From: Anaeromicrobium sediminis | Lineage (GTDB): Bacteria > Bacillota > Clostridia > Peptostreptococcales > Thermotaleaceae | NCBI RefSeq assembly: GCF_002270055.1 | Contig: NZ_NIBG01000028.1 | Coordinates: 1 to 53,424, forward strand | Direction of reading: 5' to 3' | DNA length: 53,424 nucleotides | Shown here: one piece after another, positions 9,956-17,766 of the stretch | Position numbering within the stretch: the stretch's first letter is position 1 | How the letters are laid out: every line of letters begins with the position of its first letter | Notes under the pieces: model-generated | What the model saw: the letters and a program-made list of their open reading frames with translations, nothing else | What the model was told of the DNA's origin: nothing | The model's database searches: none | Made by a program: the position numbers and the translations under genes

Positions 9956-11062
9956 ATGAGAATGGTCCCTATAAGTGCCGTGAAAGAAGGTGCTTTTTTA
10001 GCACAAGCATTATATAATGACAAAGGACAAATATTACTATCTAAAGGTGTGAGATTAACTTATGGATTATTAAAAAGAATAAAGGAACATTCTTTTTATT
10101 CCATATATATAATAGATGAATATTCTCAAGGAGAGTTAGATGATATCATAAAGCCACAAGTGAGGCAAAAGGCTATAGCGACTATAAGGGCCACTTTAAA
10201 TACTATAGGTGACCTAGATGATGATAATAAAAATATGTTTGCTAAAAAGACCTTAGAAAAACAAAAGGAACAACAGATAGGGGATATGCAAAAACTTGCT
10301 AAAATGATAGTTGACGATATATTCACTCAAAGTGATTTGATGATAAATTTAGTAGATATTAAAAGTATGGATAGCTATACCTTTAATCACAGCGTTAACT
10401 CGGCCATATTATCACTAGTAATAGGAATTGGTCATGGCCTTAATAAAAATGATTTGTATGACCTTACGATGGGTATGTTACTTCACGATGTGGGGAAAAT
10501 GTTTATTCCATCAGATTTATTAAATAAAGAGGGAAATTTATCACAAGAAGAGTTTGAAATTATAAAAAATCATACTGTAAGAGGATTTAATTTCTTAAAG
10601 GATAATACGGATTTAAGTAATAAAATAAGAATAATATCTCTACAACATCATGAAAGGGTAGATGGTACAGGATATCCCTATGGATTAAAAGACCCACAAA
10701 TTTATTCTTTATCTAAAATTGGGGCCATAGCGGAGGTTTATGATGCCATAACATCTGATAGGCCAAATAGGAAGGCACTACCACCTAATGAAGCTGTAGA
10801 ACTTGTTATGGGAGCTGGAGGAAGATATTTTAATATAGACATAGTAAGAACCTTTGTAAAGAAGGTAAACCCTTTCCCTGTAGGAACGGCTGTATATTTA
10901 AGCAATAATTCCATAGGAATAGTAGAAGCTATAAATAGCCTATATATGTTAAGACCCCTAGTTAGAATAGTAAAACAAGAAGGAAAAATAGTAGAACCCT
11001 TTTTATGTGATTTAATAAGGGAAAATAATATAGTAATAACTGGGGTATGTCATGAAATATAA
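9956..11062 (+). CDS. HD-GYP domain phosphodiesterase (cyclic-di-GMP type)
   Basis: A 368-aa cytosolic protein. Residues 1-60 form a small N-terminal domain like those preceding many HD-GYP units. The HD-GYP core follows with HSVNSA, the HDVGK metal motif, the KNHTVRGF helix, and HHERVDGTGYP, the diagnostic GYP box. All metal ligands appear intact, so hydrolysis of c-di-GMP to pGpG or GMP is likely. No transmembrane or receiver domain is present. GGAGG precedes the ATG. A possible promoter is TTGTCC (9870-9875) with TATAAG (9893-9898), 17 bp apart. The next gene begins 18 bp downstream, suggesting cotranscription. Confidence 0.88.
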   Translation: MRMVPISAVKEGAFLAQALYNDKGQILLSKGVRLTYGLLKRIKEHSFYSIYIIDEYSQGELDDIIKPQVRQKAIATIRATLNTIGDLDDDNKNMFAKKTLEKQKEQQIGDMQKLAKMIVDDIFTQSDLMINLVDIKSMDSYTFNHSVNSAILSLVIGIGHGLNKNDLYDLTMGMLLHDVGKMFIPSDLLNKEGNLSQEEFEIIKNHTVRGFNFLKDNTDLSNKIRIISLQHHERVDGTGYPYGLKDPQIYSLSKIGAIAEVYDAITSDRPNRKALPPNEAVELVMGAGGRYFNIDIVRTFVKKVNPFPVGTAVYLSNNSIGIVEAINSLYMLRPLVRIVKQEGKIVEPFLCDLIRENNIVITGVCHEI

Positions 11063-11080
11063 GTAAAAGGAAAGAGATGG

Positions 11081-11614
11081 ATGTTTATGAAAAAAATATT
11101 AATATCTATATTTGCAATTATATTAGTATTATCATTAGGAGCATGTGGAAATGAAAAAGTTAAAAGTGAAAAAACTGAAATTTCTACAGAAAAATTATCT
11201 AAATTTCCAGAATTTAAATTAAATGATTTGAATGGAAATGAAGTAAGCAGTAAAGACTTTAAAGATTATGATATAACAATGATTAACATATGGGGAACTT
11301 TCTACTCTCCATGTATAAACGAATTACCCAAATTACAAAAACTAAATGAAGCATATGAGGATAAAAATTTTAGATTAATGGGAATTGTAGTAGATAGGGA
11401 TGAATATGGAGCTAAGGAGTTATTAAAGGAAAAGGGAATAACATATACGAATTTCCTGCCAAATAGAGACATAGAAGAATTATTAGCTAATTTTGATGAA
11501 GTTCCTACTACCATATTTGTAAATAAGAATGGACAAGTATTAAATAAGGTAGTGGTGGGAGGTAAATCCTTTGAAGACTATGATAAAATAGTAAAGGGAT
11601 TATTGGAAAACTAA
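11081..11614 (+). CDS. TlpA/ResA-like thioredoxin-fold lipoprotein with incomplete CxxC
   Basis: A 177-aa lipoprotein: a short positive N-terminus, a hydrophobic segment and the lipobox LGAC, so it should be anchored on the outer face of the membrane. The rest is a TlpA-type thioredoxin fold (FKLNDLNGNEV, then NIWGTFYSPC, later the cis-Pro segment EVPTTIFVN). In the active site the first cysteine of CxxC is replaced by tyrosine (YSPC), leaving only the resolving-type Cys, so a normal disulfide exchange cycle is not possible. Binding or single-Cys chemistry remains possible. Either ATG 11081 or ATG 11087 could start translation, with AAGGAAAGAG upstream of both. Confidence 0.82.
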   Translation: MFMKKILISIFAIILVLSLGACGNEKVKSEKTEISTEKLSKFPEFKLNDLNGNEVSSKDFKDYDITMINIWGTFYSPCINELPKLQKLNEAYEDKNFRLMGIVVDRDEYGAKELLKEKGITYTNFLPNRDIEELLANFDEVPTTIFVNKNGQVLNKVVVGGKSFEDYDKIVKGLLEN

Positions 11615-11646
11615 AGAAGATTATATGTCATAAGGAGTGATTAGGG

Positions 11647-12543
11647 ATGATACTAAAGAAAAGCATTTATGCAGATATATGCCTTTTGGTAGTAGCCATA
11701 ATTTGGGGGTCTGGTTTTATAGTAACTAAAAATGCATTAGATTCTTTTACTCCCCATTATTTAAATGGAATTAGATTTATCATATCTTTCTTTGTTTTAA
11801 GTATAATATTTCATAAAAAAATGATAAAAATATCAAAGGAAGAATTAAAAGCAGGTATAATAATAGGCCTATTTTTATTTGGGGCATTTGCCACTCAAAC
11901 GGTAGGACTTCAATATACTACAGCTAGTAAGTCAGCCTTTTTAACGGGAACTAATGTGGTCATGGTACCATTTTTAGTATGGATATTAACTAGGAAGTTT
12001 CCTGGTATAAAATCTTTAATAGGGGCTACCCTTACTATGATAGGGGTAGGATTTTTAACCTTAGATGGAAGTTTAACTAGTATTTCTATGGGCGATATAC
12101 TTACTTTAATATGTGCTATATTATTCGCAGCTCATATATGTAGTATAGGACATTTTGCAAGCAAAGTAGACCCATATGTATTAGCCACATTACAAATAGG
12201 GGTTACGGGAATAATATCTTTAATAATAGGTATGTTTACAGAGCCTATGCCAGTTTTTAATAGTAGTGCGGTACCAGGAATGCTTTATTTGGCAATAGTT
12301 TCAACTACATTAGCATTTTTAATTCAAAACGTAGCTCAAAGATATACTACATCTACCCATACGGCCATAATATTGGCACTGGAATCTGTATTTGGAACCA
12401 TATTTAGTGTAATATTTTTAAGTGAAGTATTAAATAAGTTTATGATAATAGGTTGTGGCATAATATTTATAGCCATAATAGTAACAGAAGTGGATTTTAC
12501 CCAGATAATGAATAGAAAAGCTATAGGGGCAGAGCGACTTTAA
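11647..12543 (+). CDS. EamA/DMT-family transporter
   Basis: A 298-aa inner-membrane protein with ten hydrophobic segments in two EamA repeats (first near residues 8-135, second near 146-285). The family start motif AIIWGSGFIVTKNAL is present. DMT proteins export or import metabolites such as amino acids. Specificity cannot be read from sequence. AAGGAG precedes the ATG. It lies 32 bp after the TlpA-like gene and 26 bp before the HutP gene, consistent with one transcriptional unit ending at the terminator near 13000. Confidence 0.88.
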   Translation: MILKKSIYADICLLVVAIIWGSGFIVTKNALDSFTPHYLNGIRFIISFFVLSIIFHKKMIKISKEELKAGIIIGLFLFGAFATQTVGLQYTTASKSAFLTGTNVVMVPFLVWILTRKFPGIKSLIGATLTMIGVGFLTLDGSLTSISMGDILTLICAILFAAHICSIGHFASKVDPYVLATLQIGVTGIISLIIGMFTEPMPVFNSSAVPGMLYLAIVSTTLAFLIQNVAQRYTTSTHTAIILALESVFGTIFSVIFLSEVLNKFMIIGCGIIFIAIIVTEVDFTQIMNRKAIGAERL

Positions 12544-12569
12544 AGATTAAATAATAATGGAGGTATTCT

Positions 12570-12986
12570 ATGATAGGTAGTATGAATGTGGCAAGGGCAG
12601 CTATAGAGATGGCAATGACCGAAAATAGAGATATAGAGGATAAAATGGTAATAGAATTAAAAAAGAAAAATATTAAGGCCGTGGCTGTTAATATAGGTGG
12701 GAATTTAATTGATTCTATACCTAAAATCATAGAAAGGGCCCTAGTAGCATCAAGAAGAACTGGAGTAATAAAGGAGTGCCATGTACAAGATGGTGCTGTT
12801 GCAGGAGCTGCTAGAGATGCCATAGTGCAAGTATCTGCCAAGGCTACAGGATTAAATGTAGGTGGTAAAATAGGTATTGCTAGACATGAAGAACATTTAA
12901 GTGTATGTATATTTATGAGTATAGGATTACTTCATCTAAATGATGTTGTAATAGGCCTTGCACATAGATCTTTACCAAGAGAATAA
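12570..12986 (+). CDS. HutP-family RNA-binding protein
   Basis: A 138-aa protein of the HutP superfamily. In Bacillus subtilis HutP binds L-histidine and Mg2+ through histidines and then an mRNA hairpin, preventing termination in the hut operon. The clostridial version seen here keeps the segments VAVNIGGNLIDSIPKI, RTGVIKECHVQDGAVAGAA and IGIARHEEHLSV, with histidines that could supply the metal and ligand sites. No histidine-utilisation gene is present in the window, so its RNA target is unknown. AATGGAGG precedes the ATG, and a strong terminator follows the stop. Confidence 0.85.
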   Translation: MIGSMNVARAAIEMAMTENRDIEDKMVIELKKKNIKAVAVNIGGNLIDSIPKIIERALVASRRTGVIKECHVQDGAVAGAARDAIVQVSAKATGLNVGGKIGIARHEEHLSVCIFMSIGLLHLNDVVIGLAHRSLPRE

Positions 12987-13022
12987 AAAGAGAAAAGTTA
13001 TTTAACTTTTCTCTTTTTTTAT
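12986..13022 (+). terminator. terminator after HutP-family gene
   Basis: AAAAGAGAAAAGTTA pairs with TAACTTTTCTCTTTT across a short loop, then a T run. It ends the HD-GYP/TlpA/EamA/HutP gene run. Confidence 0.9.
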
Positions 13023-13118
13023 TTGTAATATAACTTATTTTCTAATAATAGATTTAAGGGTAAAGGATTTTAATAGGGAGAAAAATATTAAATCTATATG
13101 AAGATAGTAGGGGATAAA

Positions 13119-13208
13119 ATGAAAGAAAAGTATAAAATAGAAATTGTAGTCATATTATTTATAATTACTGTCATATATGCAATTTATATGGACTATATAA
13201 TTAAGTAA
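13119..13208 (+). CDS. Possible 29-aa single-span membrane microprotein
   Basis: An open frame of 29 codons: MKEKYKIE, a 17-residue hydrophobic segment (IVVILFIITVIYAIYM) and a short DYIIK tail, ending with TAA. GTAGGGG lies 5-12 bases before the ATG. The arrangement (positive start, one membrane helix, charged tail) is typical of small membrane proteins, but so short a frame could be chance in A+T-rich DNA. It stands alone, between the terminator near 13020 and the promoter at 13238. Confidence 0.45.
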   Translation: MKEKYKIEIVVILFIITVIYAIYMDYIIK

Positions 13209-13237
13209 ATAAAGGCAAAAAATAAATTTTCGAAATA

Positions 13238-13266
13238 TTGACTTTTCATTCAAGTTAATTTATAAT
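13238..13266 (+). promoter_or_regulatory. sigma-A promoter of the TrpXYZ-type ABC operon
   Basis: TTGACT (13238-13243), exactly 17 bp, TATAAT (13261-13266). It lies about 190 bp before the first start codon, leaving room for a regulatory leader. Confidence 0.8.
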
Positions 13267-13272
13267 GAAAGA

Positions 13273-13427
13273 CATATTTTAGTAGAATGGTAGATGAAAT
13301 TAAAAAAAGGTAGCATGGTAGTTAGGTAGAGAAATATGGGTAGGAATGGCTCTTTAAATGATTATTTAAAAGAGTTCTATTTACTATTGTCAAAAAACAC
13401 AACTCTCCTAATAGGAGAGTTTTTTTT
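13273..13427 (+). promoter_or_regulatory. Leader with attenuator and GGTAG repeats
   Basis: The untranslated leader contains five GGTAG units (13289, 13309, 13317, 13325, 13339), three of them spaced exactly 8 bases apart. A hairpin (CTCTTTAAAT at 13350 with ATTTAAAAGAG at 13364) and then an intrinsic terminator (AACTCTCCTA with ATAGGAGAGTT, 13401-13421, then T run) follow. AGAGTT (13371-13376), in the arm of the first hairpin, can instead pair with AACTCT (13401-13406) of the terminator, giving a plausible antiterminator. No T-box core is present. The effector is unknown; a protein or small molecule that reads the repeats is an inference. Confidence 0.65.
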
Positions 13428-13459
13428 GTGGCAAAATTAAAAATTAGGAGGATGGTAAA

Positions 13460-14455
13460 ATGGTAGTTAAAAATTTAAAAATCATAGGAATTTTATTAAT
13501 TGGATTATTAATATTAGGTGGATGTGGAGCCAAGACAGAGGTGGAAACTGCATCTGAAAGTAAAGTATTTAAAATTGGGGTAACTCAAATAGTAGAGCAT
13601 CCAGCATTAGATGGAGCTAGGGAAGGTTTCGTAGCTGCATTTGAGGAAGCTGGACTTACGGATAAAATTGATATAGAAGTGCAAAATGCACAAGGAGATA
13701 TACCTACTACCCAAACAATAGCACAAAACTTCGTATCATCTAAAAAGGATATGATACTTGCCATAGCTACACCTTCAGCTCAATCTGCATTCAACGTAAC
13801 TAAAGATATTCCCATAGTAATAACAGCAGTAACAGATCCTGTATCAGCAGGACTGGCAGAGTCTTTAGAATCATCGAACACTAATGTGACAGGTACGTCA
13901 GATATGACACCTATAAAAAGACAATTTGAACTTTTAAAGGAGTTAGTTCCAGAAGCTAAAAAAGTAGGTGTAATATTTAACACTAGTGAAGCAAATTCAG
14001 AAGTACAAGTAAAGATGGCAGAGGAATTGAGTAAGGAATTTAACGTAGAGTTAGTTAAAGTTGGTATTACTAACGTAAATGAAATTTCTCAAAGTTTAGA
14101 ATCTATTATTAAAGATATTGATGCATTATACGTACCTACAGATAATATGGTAGCATCAGCAATGCCCCTTGTTGCAGAAAAATGTATAGAGAACATGGTA
14201 CCTGTAATTGGAGCAGAGAAAGCTCACGTAGAAGGTGGAGCATTGGCTACAGAGGGTATTGATTACTTTAAATTAGGATTCGAAACAGGAAAGATTGCCA
14301 TAGAAGTTATGAATGGGAAAAAGCCAAGTGAAATCAGTATAGCTACTTTAAAGGATACCCAATTAGTTATTAATGAAGATACGGCTAAGAAGTTAAACTT
14401 AAACATTAATGAAGATTTATTAAAGAGGGCAGAATTAATTAAAGGTGGGAAGTAG
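13460..14455 (+). CDS. ABC transporter substrate-binding lipoprotein (TrpX-like, PF04392)
   Basis: A 331-aa lipoprotein: signal segment with lipobox LGGC, then a two-lobed periplasmic-binding fold of the ABC_sub_bind family (GVTQIVEHPALD near residue 40, ITAVTDPVSAGL, YVPTDNMVASAMP, GAEKAHVEGGALAT). Members near a TrpY-type permease and an ATPase are proposed to import tryptophan, tyrosine or related compounds. AGGAGG lies 8 bp before the ATG. The permease gene begins 3 bp after its stop, so the three genes form one operon behind the attenuator leader. Confidence 0.9.
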   Translation: MVVKNLKIIGILLIGLLILGGCGAKTEVETASESKVFKIGVTQIVEHPALDGAREGFVAAFEEAGLTDKIDIEVQNAQGDIPTTQTIAQNFVSSKKDMILAIATPSAQSAFNVTKDIPIVITAVTDPVSAGLAESLESSNTNVTGTSDMTPIKRQFELLKELVPEAKKVGVIFNTSEANSEVQVKMAEELSKEFNVELVKVGITNVNEISQSLESIIKDIDALYVPTDNMVASAMPLVAEKCIENMVPVIGAEKAHVEGGALATEGIDYFKLGFETGKIAIEVMNGKKPSEISIATLKDTQLVINEDTAKKLNLNINEDLLKRAELIKGGK

Positions 14456-14457
14456 TC

Positions 14458-15351
14458 ATGAATAGTTTTGTGATAAATATATTAGAACAAGGATTCATAT
14501 TTGGAATAATGGTACTAGGAGTATATATAACTTATAAAATATTAGACTTTCCAGATTTATCTGTTGAGGGAAGTTTTCCATTAGGGGCAAGTATTTGTGC
14601 AAAACTACTAGTTATGGGTGTAAATCCAATAATGGCCACATTGGCAGCTGTAGTAGGAGGATTATTAGGAGGAGCCATAACTGCATTTTTACACGTAAAG
14701 TTAAAGATAACTAATTTATTATCAGGAATACTTGTAATGATAGGATTATACTCTATAAACTTAAGAATAATGGGAAAAGCAAACATACCCTTATTTTCAC
14801 AAAGCAATATATTTGATATAAAAGTTCCAAAACTAATAATAATAATGATTATAGCTGTAAGCGTTAAATATATGCTAGATATGTTTTTAAATACGAAATT
14901 TGGATTTTTAATAAGAGCCACAGGAGATAACCCTAAATTAGTAACATCATTAGGCATAGATATAGGGGTTACAAAATTTATAGCCTTAATGGTTTCAAAT
15001 GGTTTAGTTGCTTTATCTGGAGCACTAGTATGTCAATACCAAAGATTTTCTGATGCAGGTATGGGAACGGGAATAATAGTCATGGGTTTGGCTTCAATCA
15101 TATTTGGAGAATCCATATTTAAAAATCTTAAGCTAATAAACTTAACTACTATGGCCCTTTTAGGAAGTATATTGTACAAAACTAGTGTGGCCCTAGCTTT
15201 AAAACTAGGATTCCCACCTACAGACTTAAAGTTAATAACAGCTTTAATAGTTGCAATAATGCTTGGAGTAAACAATAAAAAGATGACCTTTAAGTTTAAG
15301 GGCTTCACCGTAGGAGGTAGACAGGATGCTGTGGGTACGAAATCTGTGTAA
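14458..15351 (+). CDS. ABC transporter permease (TrpY-like)
   Basis: A 297-aa integral membrane protein of the branched-chain-permease type (BPD_transp_2), with eight or nine hydrophobic segments. Recognisable parts are the LDFPDLSVEGSFPLGA motif near residue 29, typical of the TrpY group, and the loop FLIRATGDNPKLVTSLGID near residue 150, which should contact the ATPase. It follows the binding-protein gene with a 2-bp gap. The ATPase start codon lies inside its last codons (26-bp overlap), pointing to translational coupling. Confidence 0.9.
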   Translation: MNSFVINILEQGFIFGIMVLGVYITYKILDFPDLSVEGSFPLGASICAKLLVMGVNPIMATLAAVVGGLLGGAITAFLHVKLKITNLLSGILVMIGLYSINLRIMGKANIPLFSQSNIFDIKVPKLIIIMIIAVSVKYMLDMFLNTKFGFLIRATGDNPKLVTSLGIDIGVTKFIALMVSNGLVALSGALVCQYQRFSDAGMGTGIIVMGLASIIFGESIFKNLKLINLTTMALLGSILYKTSVALALKLGFPPTDLKLITALIVAIMLGVNNKKMTFKFKGFTVGGRQDAVGTKSV

Positions 15352-16120
15352 AACATTTAATAGGGATAGTGTAAATGAAAAGAAGGTATTTGAAAACTTT
15401 TCATTAGATATAGAAGATGGAGACTTTATAACTATCATAGGTAGTAATGGAGCGGGAAAATCTACCTTTTTAAATCTTTTATCTGGATCTATAGAAAGTG
15501 ATGAGGGATCTATGAAACTAGATGGGAATGAGATAATTCACTTAGAAGAGTTTAAAAGAACTAGATTCATAGGTAGGGTATTTCAAGATCCATCCATGGG
15601 AACATCCCCTGGTATGACCATAGCAGAGAATTTATCTATGGCATTTAATAAGGGGAAGAAATTTAATTTATCCATGGGTGTTAAGAAAAGGGATATTCCT
15701 AAATATAAGGAAATACTAGCCACATTAAATTTAGGTTTAGAAGATCAAATAAATTCAAAGGTAGGCTTACTTTCAGGAGGTCAAAGGCAGTCATTATCCT
15801 TAATTATGGCCACAGCCATAAAGCCTAAATTACTATTATTAGATGAACATACGGCAGCCCTAGATCCTAAAACATCTGAAAGAATTATAGATTTAACTAA
15901 AGAAGTAGTAGAGAAGAATAATATAACTACTTTAATGGTTACCCATAACCTAAATCAAGCTATTAATGTGGGCAATAGATTGTTAATGCTCCATGGTGGA
16001 AAGGTAGTACTAGACATTAAGGGTGAAGAAAAGAAGAAGCTTACTATAGAGGGTCTTTTAAAGAAATTTGAGAAAATACAAAGTAAAAATATATTAAGTG
16101 ATAGGGTCTTATTTAATTAG
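15326..16120 (+). CDS. ABC transporter ATP-binding protein (TrpZ-like)
   Basis: A 264-aa ATPase that powers the preceding permease. Walker A GSNGAGKST, ABC signature LLSGGQRQSL, Walker B LLLLDEHTAALDP and the switch histidine in VTHNLNQA are all present. The ATG lies within the permease gene, with GGAGGT at 15313-15318. A terminator closes the operon just after the stop. Confidence 0.93.
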   Translation: MLWVRNLCKTFNRDSVNEKKVFENFSLDIEDGDFITIIGSNGAGKSTFLNLLSGSIESDEGSMKLDGNEIIHLEEFKRTRFIGRVFQDPSMGTSPGMTIAENLSMAFNKGKKFNLSMGVKKRDIPKYKEILATLNLGLEDQINSKVGLLSGGQRQSLSLIMATAIKPKLLLLDEHTAALDPKTSERIIDLTKEVVEKNNITTLMVTHNLNQAINVGNRLLMLHGGKVVLDIKGEEKKKLTIEGLLKKFEKIQSKNILSDRVLFN

Positions 16121-16152
16121 GAGAAACGAATTCGTTTCTCTTAATTTTTTTA
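16119..16152 (+). terminator. terminator of the ABC operon
   Basis: GAGAAACGAA pairs with TTCGTTTCTC (16122-16141), followed by TTAATTTTTTT. The stem has essentially no loop in linear form and would open to a small loop in RNA. Confidence 0.8.
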
Positions 16153-16219
16153 ATATATTTCCTATATATGTTAAAGGGAGTATAATAAAAGGTAATTCCA
16201 TATAAAAAGGAGAAAAAAT

Positions 16220-17161
16220 ATGATTTTAAGTGCCATAGAAAGTGTATTGACCATATTTGTAATGATAGGATTAGGGGTATTTTTAAGTCATAAAAAATGG
16301 TTTGATAGGGATACTTCAAAACTATTTTCTAAGCTTGTAATAAATATATCCCTTCCCTGTTTAATGTTTACTAACTTTCTCAAAAATTTTAATAGGGAAA
16401 TGCTTTTAAGCTCCCTAGGAAAAGTTATAGTACCCTATTTAACCTTATTCATAACTTACGCTATTGCATGTATCATAAGCAAATTATTAAGGATACCAGA
16501 AAGAAGAAGGGCCCTATTTCATTGTATGTTTGCCACATCAAATACCATATTTATAGGATTACCCATAAATATAGCATTGTTTGGTGAAGAATCAGTACCA
16601 TATGTATTATTATATTTCTTTGCAAATACTACAGTATTTTGGACCTTCATGGTTTATAGCATAAGAAAATCATCTGGAAATATAGGTAGTATATTTAGTA
16701 AAGACACTGTAAAGAAAATATTATCACCACCCTTAATAGCATTTTTCCTTTCCATATCCTTTGTACTATTAGACCTAAGGGCTCCAAAATTTATGATGGA
16801 TAGCTTTAAATATATAGGAAATACTACTACGGCCTTATCCATGATGTTCATAGGAATAACCATATATAATATGGACTTTAAGAAATTTAAATTAAACAAA
16901 GATGTATGGGCCCTATTAGGGGGAAGATTTTTAATAGCTCCAGCTATAGTAGTGTTAATAAGTATGTATGTACCCTTAGGATCACTTATGAAGAAGGTAT
17001 TCATATTAGAAGCAGCCATGCCAGCTATGGCTAATACAGCCATAGTTGCTCAGAGATATGATGCAGATTATGAATATGCAGCTGCCTTAATAAGTATAAG
17101 TACCATATTTGGACTAATATTTATTCCCATATATAGAGTTCTATTAGGAACGATTAGTTAA
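16220..17161 (+). CDS. AEC-family permease (auxin efflux carrier family)
   Basis: A 313-aa polytopic membrane protein with about ten hydrophobic segments in two five-helix halves, typical of the AEC family. Characteristic pieces are the N-terminal IGLGVFLSHKKWFD, the SLPCLMFTNF segment and the C-terminal EAAMPAMANTAIVA. Bacterial members carry malate, malonate or other carboxylates. No substrate is inferred here. AAGGAG precedes the ATG. The gene stands alone and is followed by the DnaA-box region. Confidence 0.88.
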   Translation: MILSAIESVLTIFVMIGLGVFLSHKKWFDRDTSKLFSKLVINISLPCLMFTNFLKNFNREMLLSSLGKVIVPYLTLFITYAIACIISKLLRIPERRRALFHCMFATSNTIFIGLPINIALFGEESVPYVLLYFFANTTVFWTFMVYSIRKSSGNIGSIFSKDTVKKILSPPLIAFFLSISFVLLDLRAPKFMMDSFKYIGNTTTALSMMFIGITIYNMDFKKFKLNKDVWALLGGRFLIAPAIVVLISMYVPLGSLMKKVFILEAAMPAMANTAIVAQRYDADYEYAAALISISTIFGLIFIPIYRVLLGTIS

Positions 17162-17476
17162 CAGGTCTGTGGAAAAGTTATTAGACACTTGTACACAACG
17201 TATACAACATATATGGGGTTTATAGTAATGAATCACAACTATATATTGTAGATTAAGTTAAAACTATCCACAATATGAACAAGTTGTAAACAGTTTAATG
17301 TGGATAACTTCAAAAGTTAATTTTTACCGTATGACGAATCATGTAGAAAGAAATCAACAGATGTTGAAAAAAACCATAAAAAGTGTTAATAAGTAATTTT
17401 ATGACATGAATTTATCCACAGAATCTAATAAGGGCACTTTATATTTAATGTTTCTGTGTGTAACTTTAGAATATAT

Positions 17477-17514
17477 TAATAGGGTTATTAAATTAATAAC
17501 CCTATTATTTTTTT
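17477..17514. terminator. terminator-like hairpin (both strands)
   Basis: TAATAGGGTTATTA (17477-17490) pairs with TAATAACCCTATTA (17494-17507), then a T run. It could serve leftward transcription of the broken small gene or rightward read-through from the AEC gene. Confidence 0.8.
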
Positions 17515-17676
17515 ATTCTAATTTAAATTTCATAAATGCTTCAAGTGCTTTTTTTCTGTATTAATTGCATTTTTTATAATTTTAATCCTTTCATATGCAT
17601 ATAATGGTAGTGCTTTTTCACCATTATTAAGTATATAAATAATTAAGCAATTACTATTCAATGTAAAAATATCCAC
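17513..17676 (-). pseudogene. Frameshifted small gene remnant
   Basis: On the minus strand a frame from GTG (17676) gives VDIFTLNSNCLIIYILNNG and then EKALPLYAYERIKIIKNAI. It runs out of frame at a run of seven A. One additional A would continue the frame as KKALEAFMKFKLE and stop at 17513. The restored product would be about 55 aa. The family is not recognised. No good ribosome binding site is visible, which fits a relic, and the upstream end overlaps a DnaA-like box. Confidence 0.4.
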
Positions 17677-17766
17677 AAAAAAGTTACATAAACAAGAATG
17701 GGGTGGTTTTTTGGCGAAGTTTAATGTACTATAAAGGTGTAAAGTATGTGTGGATGGGAGATTAAA

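Larger units (their letters stand above)
17168..17677. other. Cluster of DnaA-box-like sequences
   Basis: Within about 510 bp of intergenic DNA there are three matches to TTWTNCACA: TTTTCCACA on minus (17168-17176), TTATCCACA on minus (17299-17307) and TTATCCACA on plus (17412-17420). Two one-mismatch boxes are also on plus: CTATCCACA (17264-17272) and ATATCCACA (17669-17677). The DNA between is very A+T-rich. In B. subtilis such clusters outside oriC bind DnaA and tune initiation or local genes. dnaA and dnaN are not in the window, so an origin call is not justified. Confidence 0.6.

Noticed and set aside
13281-13343. Canonical TRAP binding site
   Set aside because: NAG repeats are present but spaced by 5 or more bases and too few; kept only as an unexplained repeat.
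13273-13459. T-box riboswitch on the TrpXYZ-type operon
   Set aside because: The GGTGGCAACGCGG core and stem I motifs are absent; only a terminator with a possible antiterminator is seen.
17168-17677. Replication origin
   Set aside because: DnaA-like boxes are present, but dnaA, dnaN or a clear unwinding element beside a box array are not; only a DnaA-box cluster is claimed.
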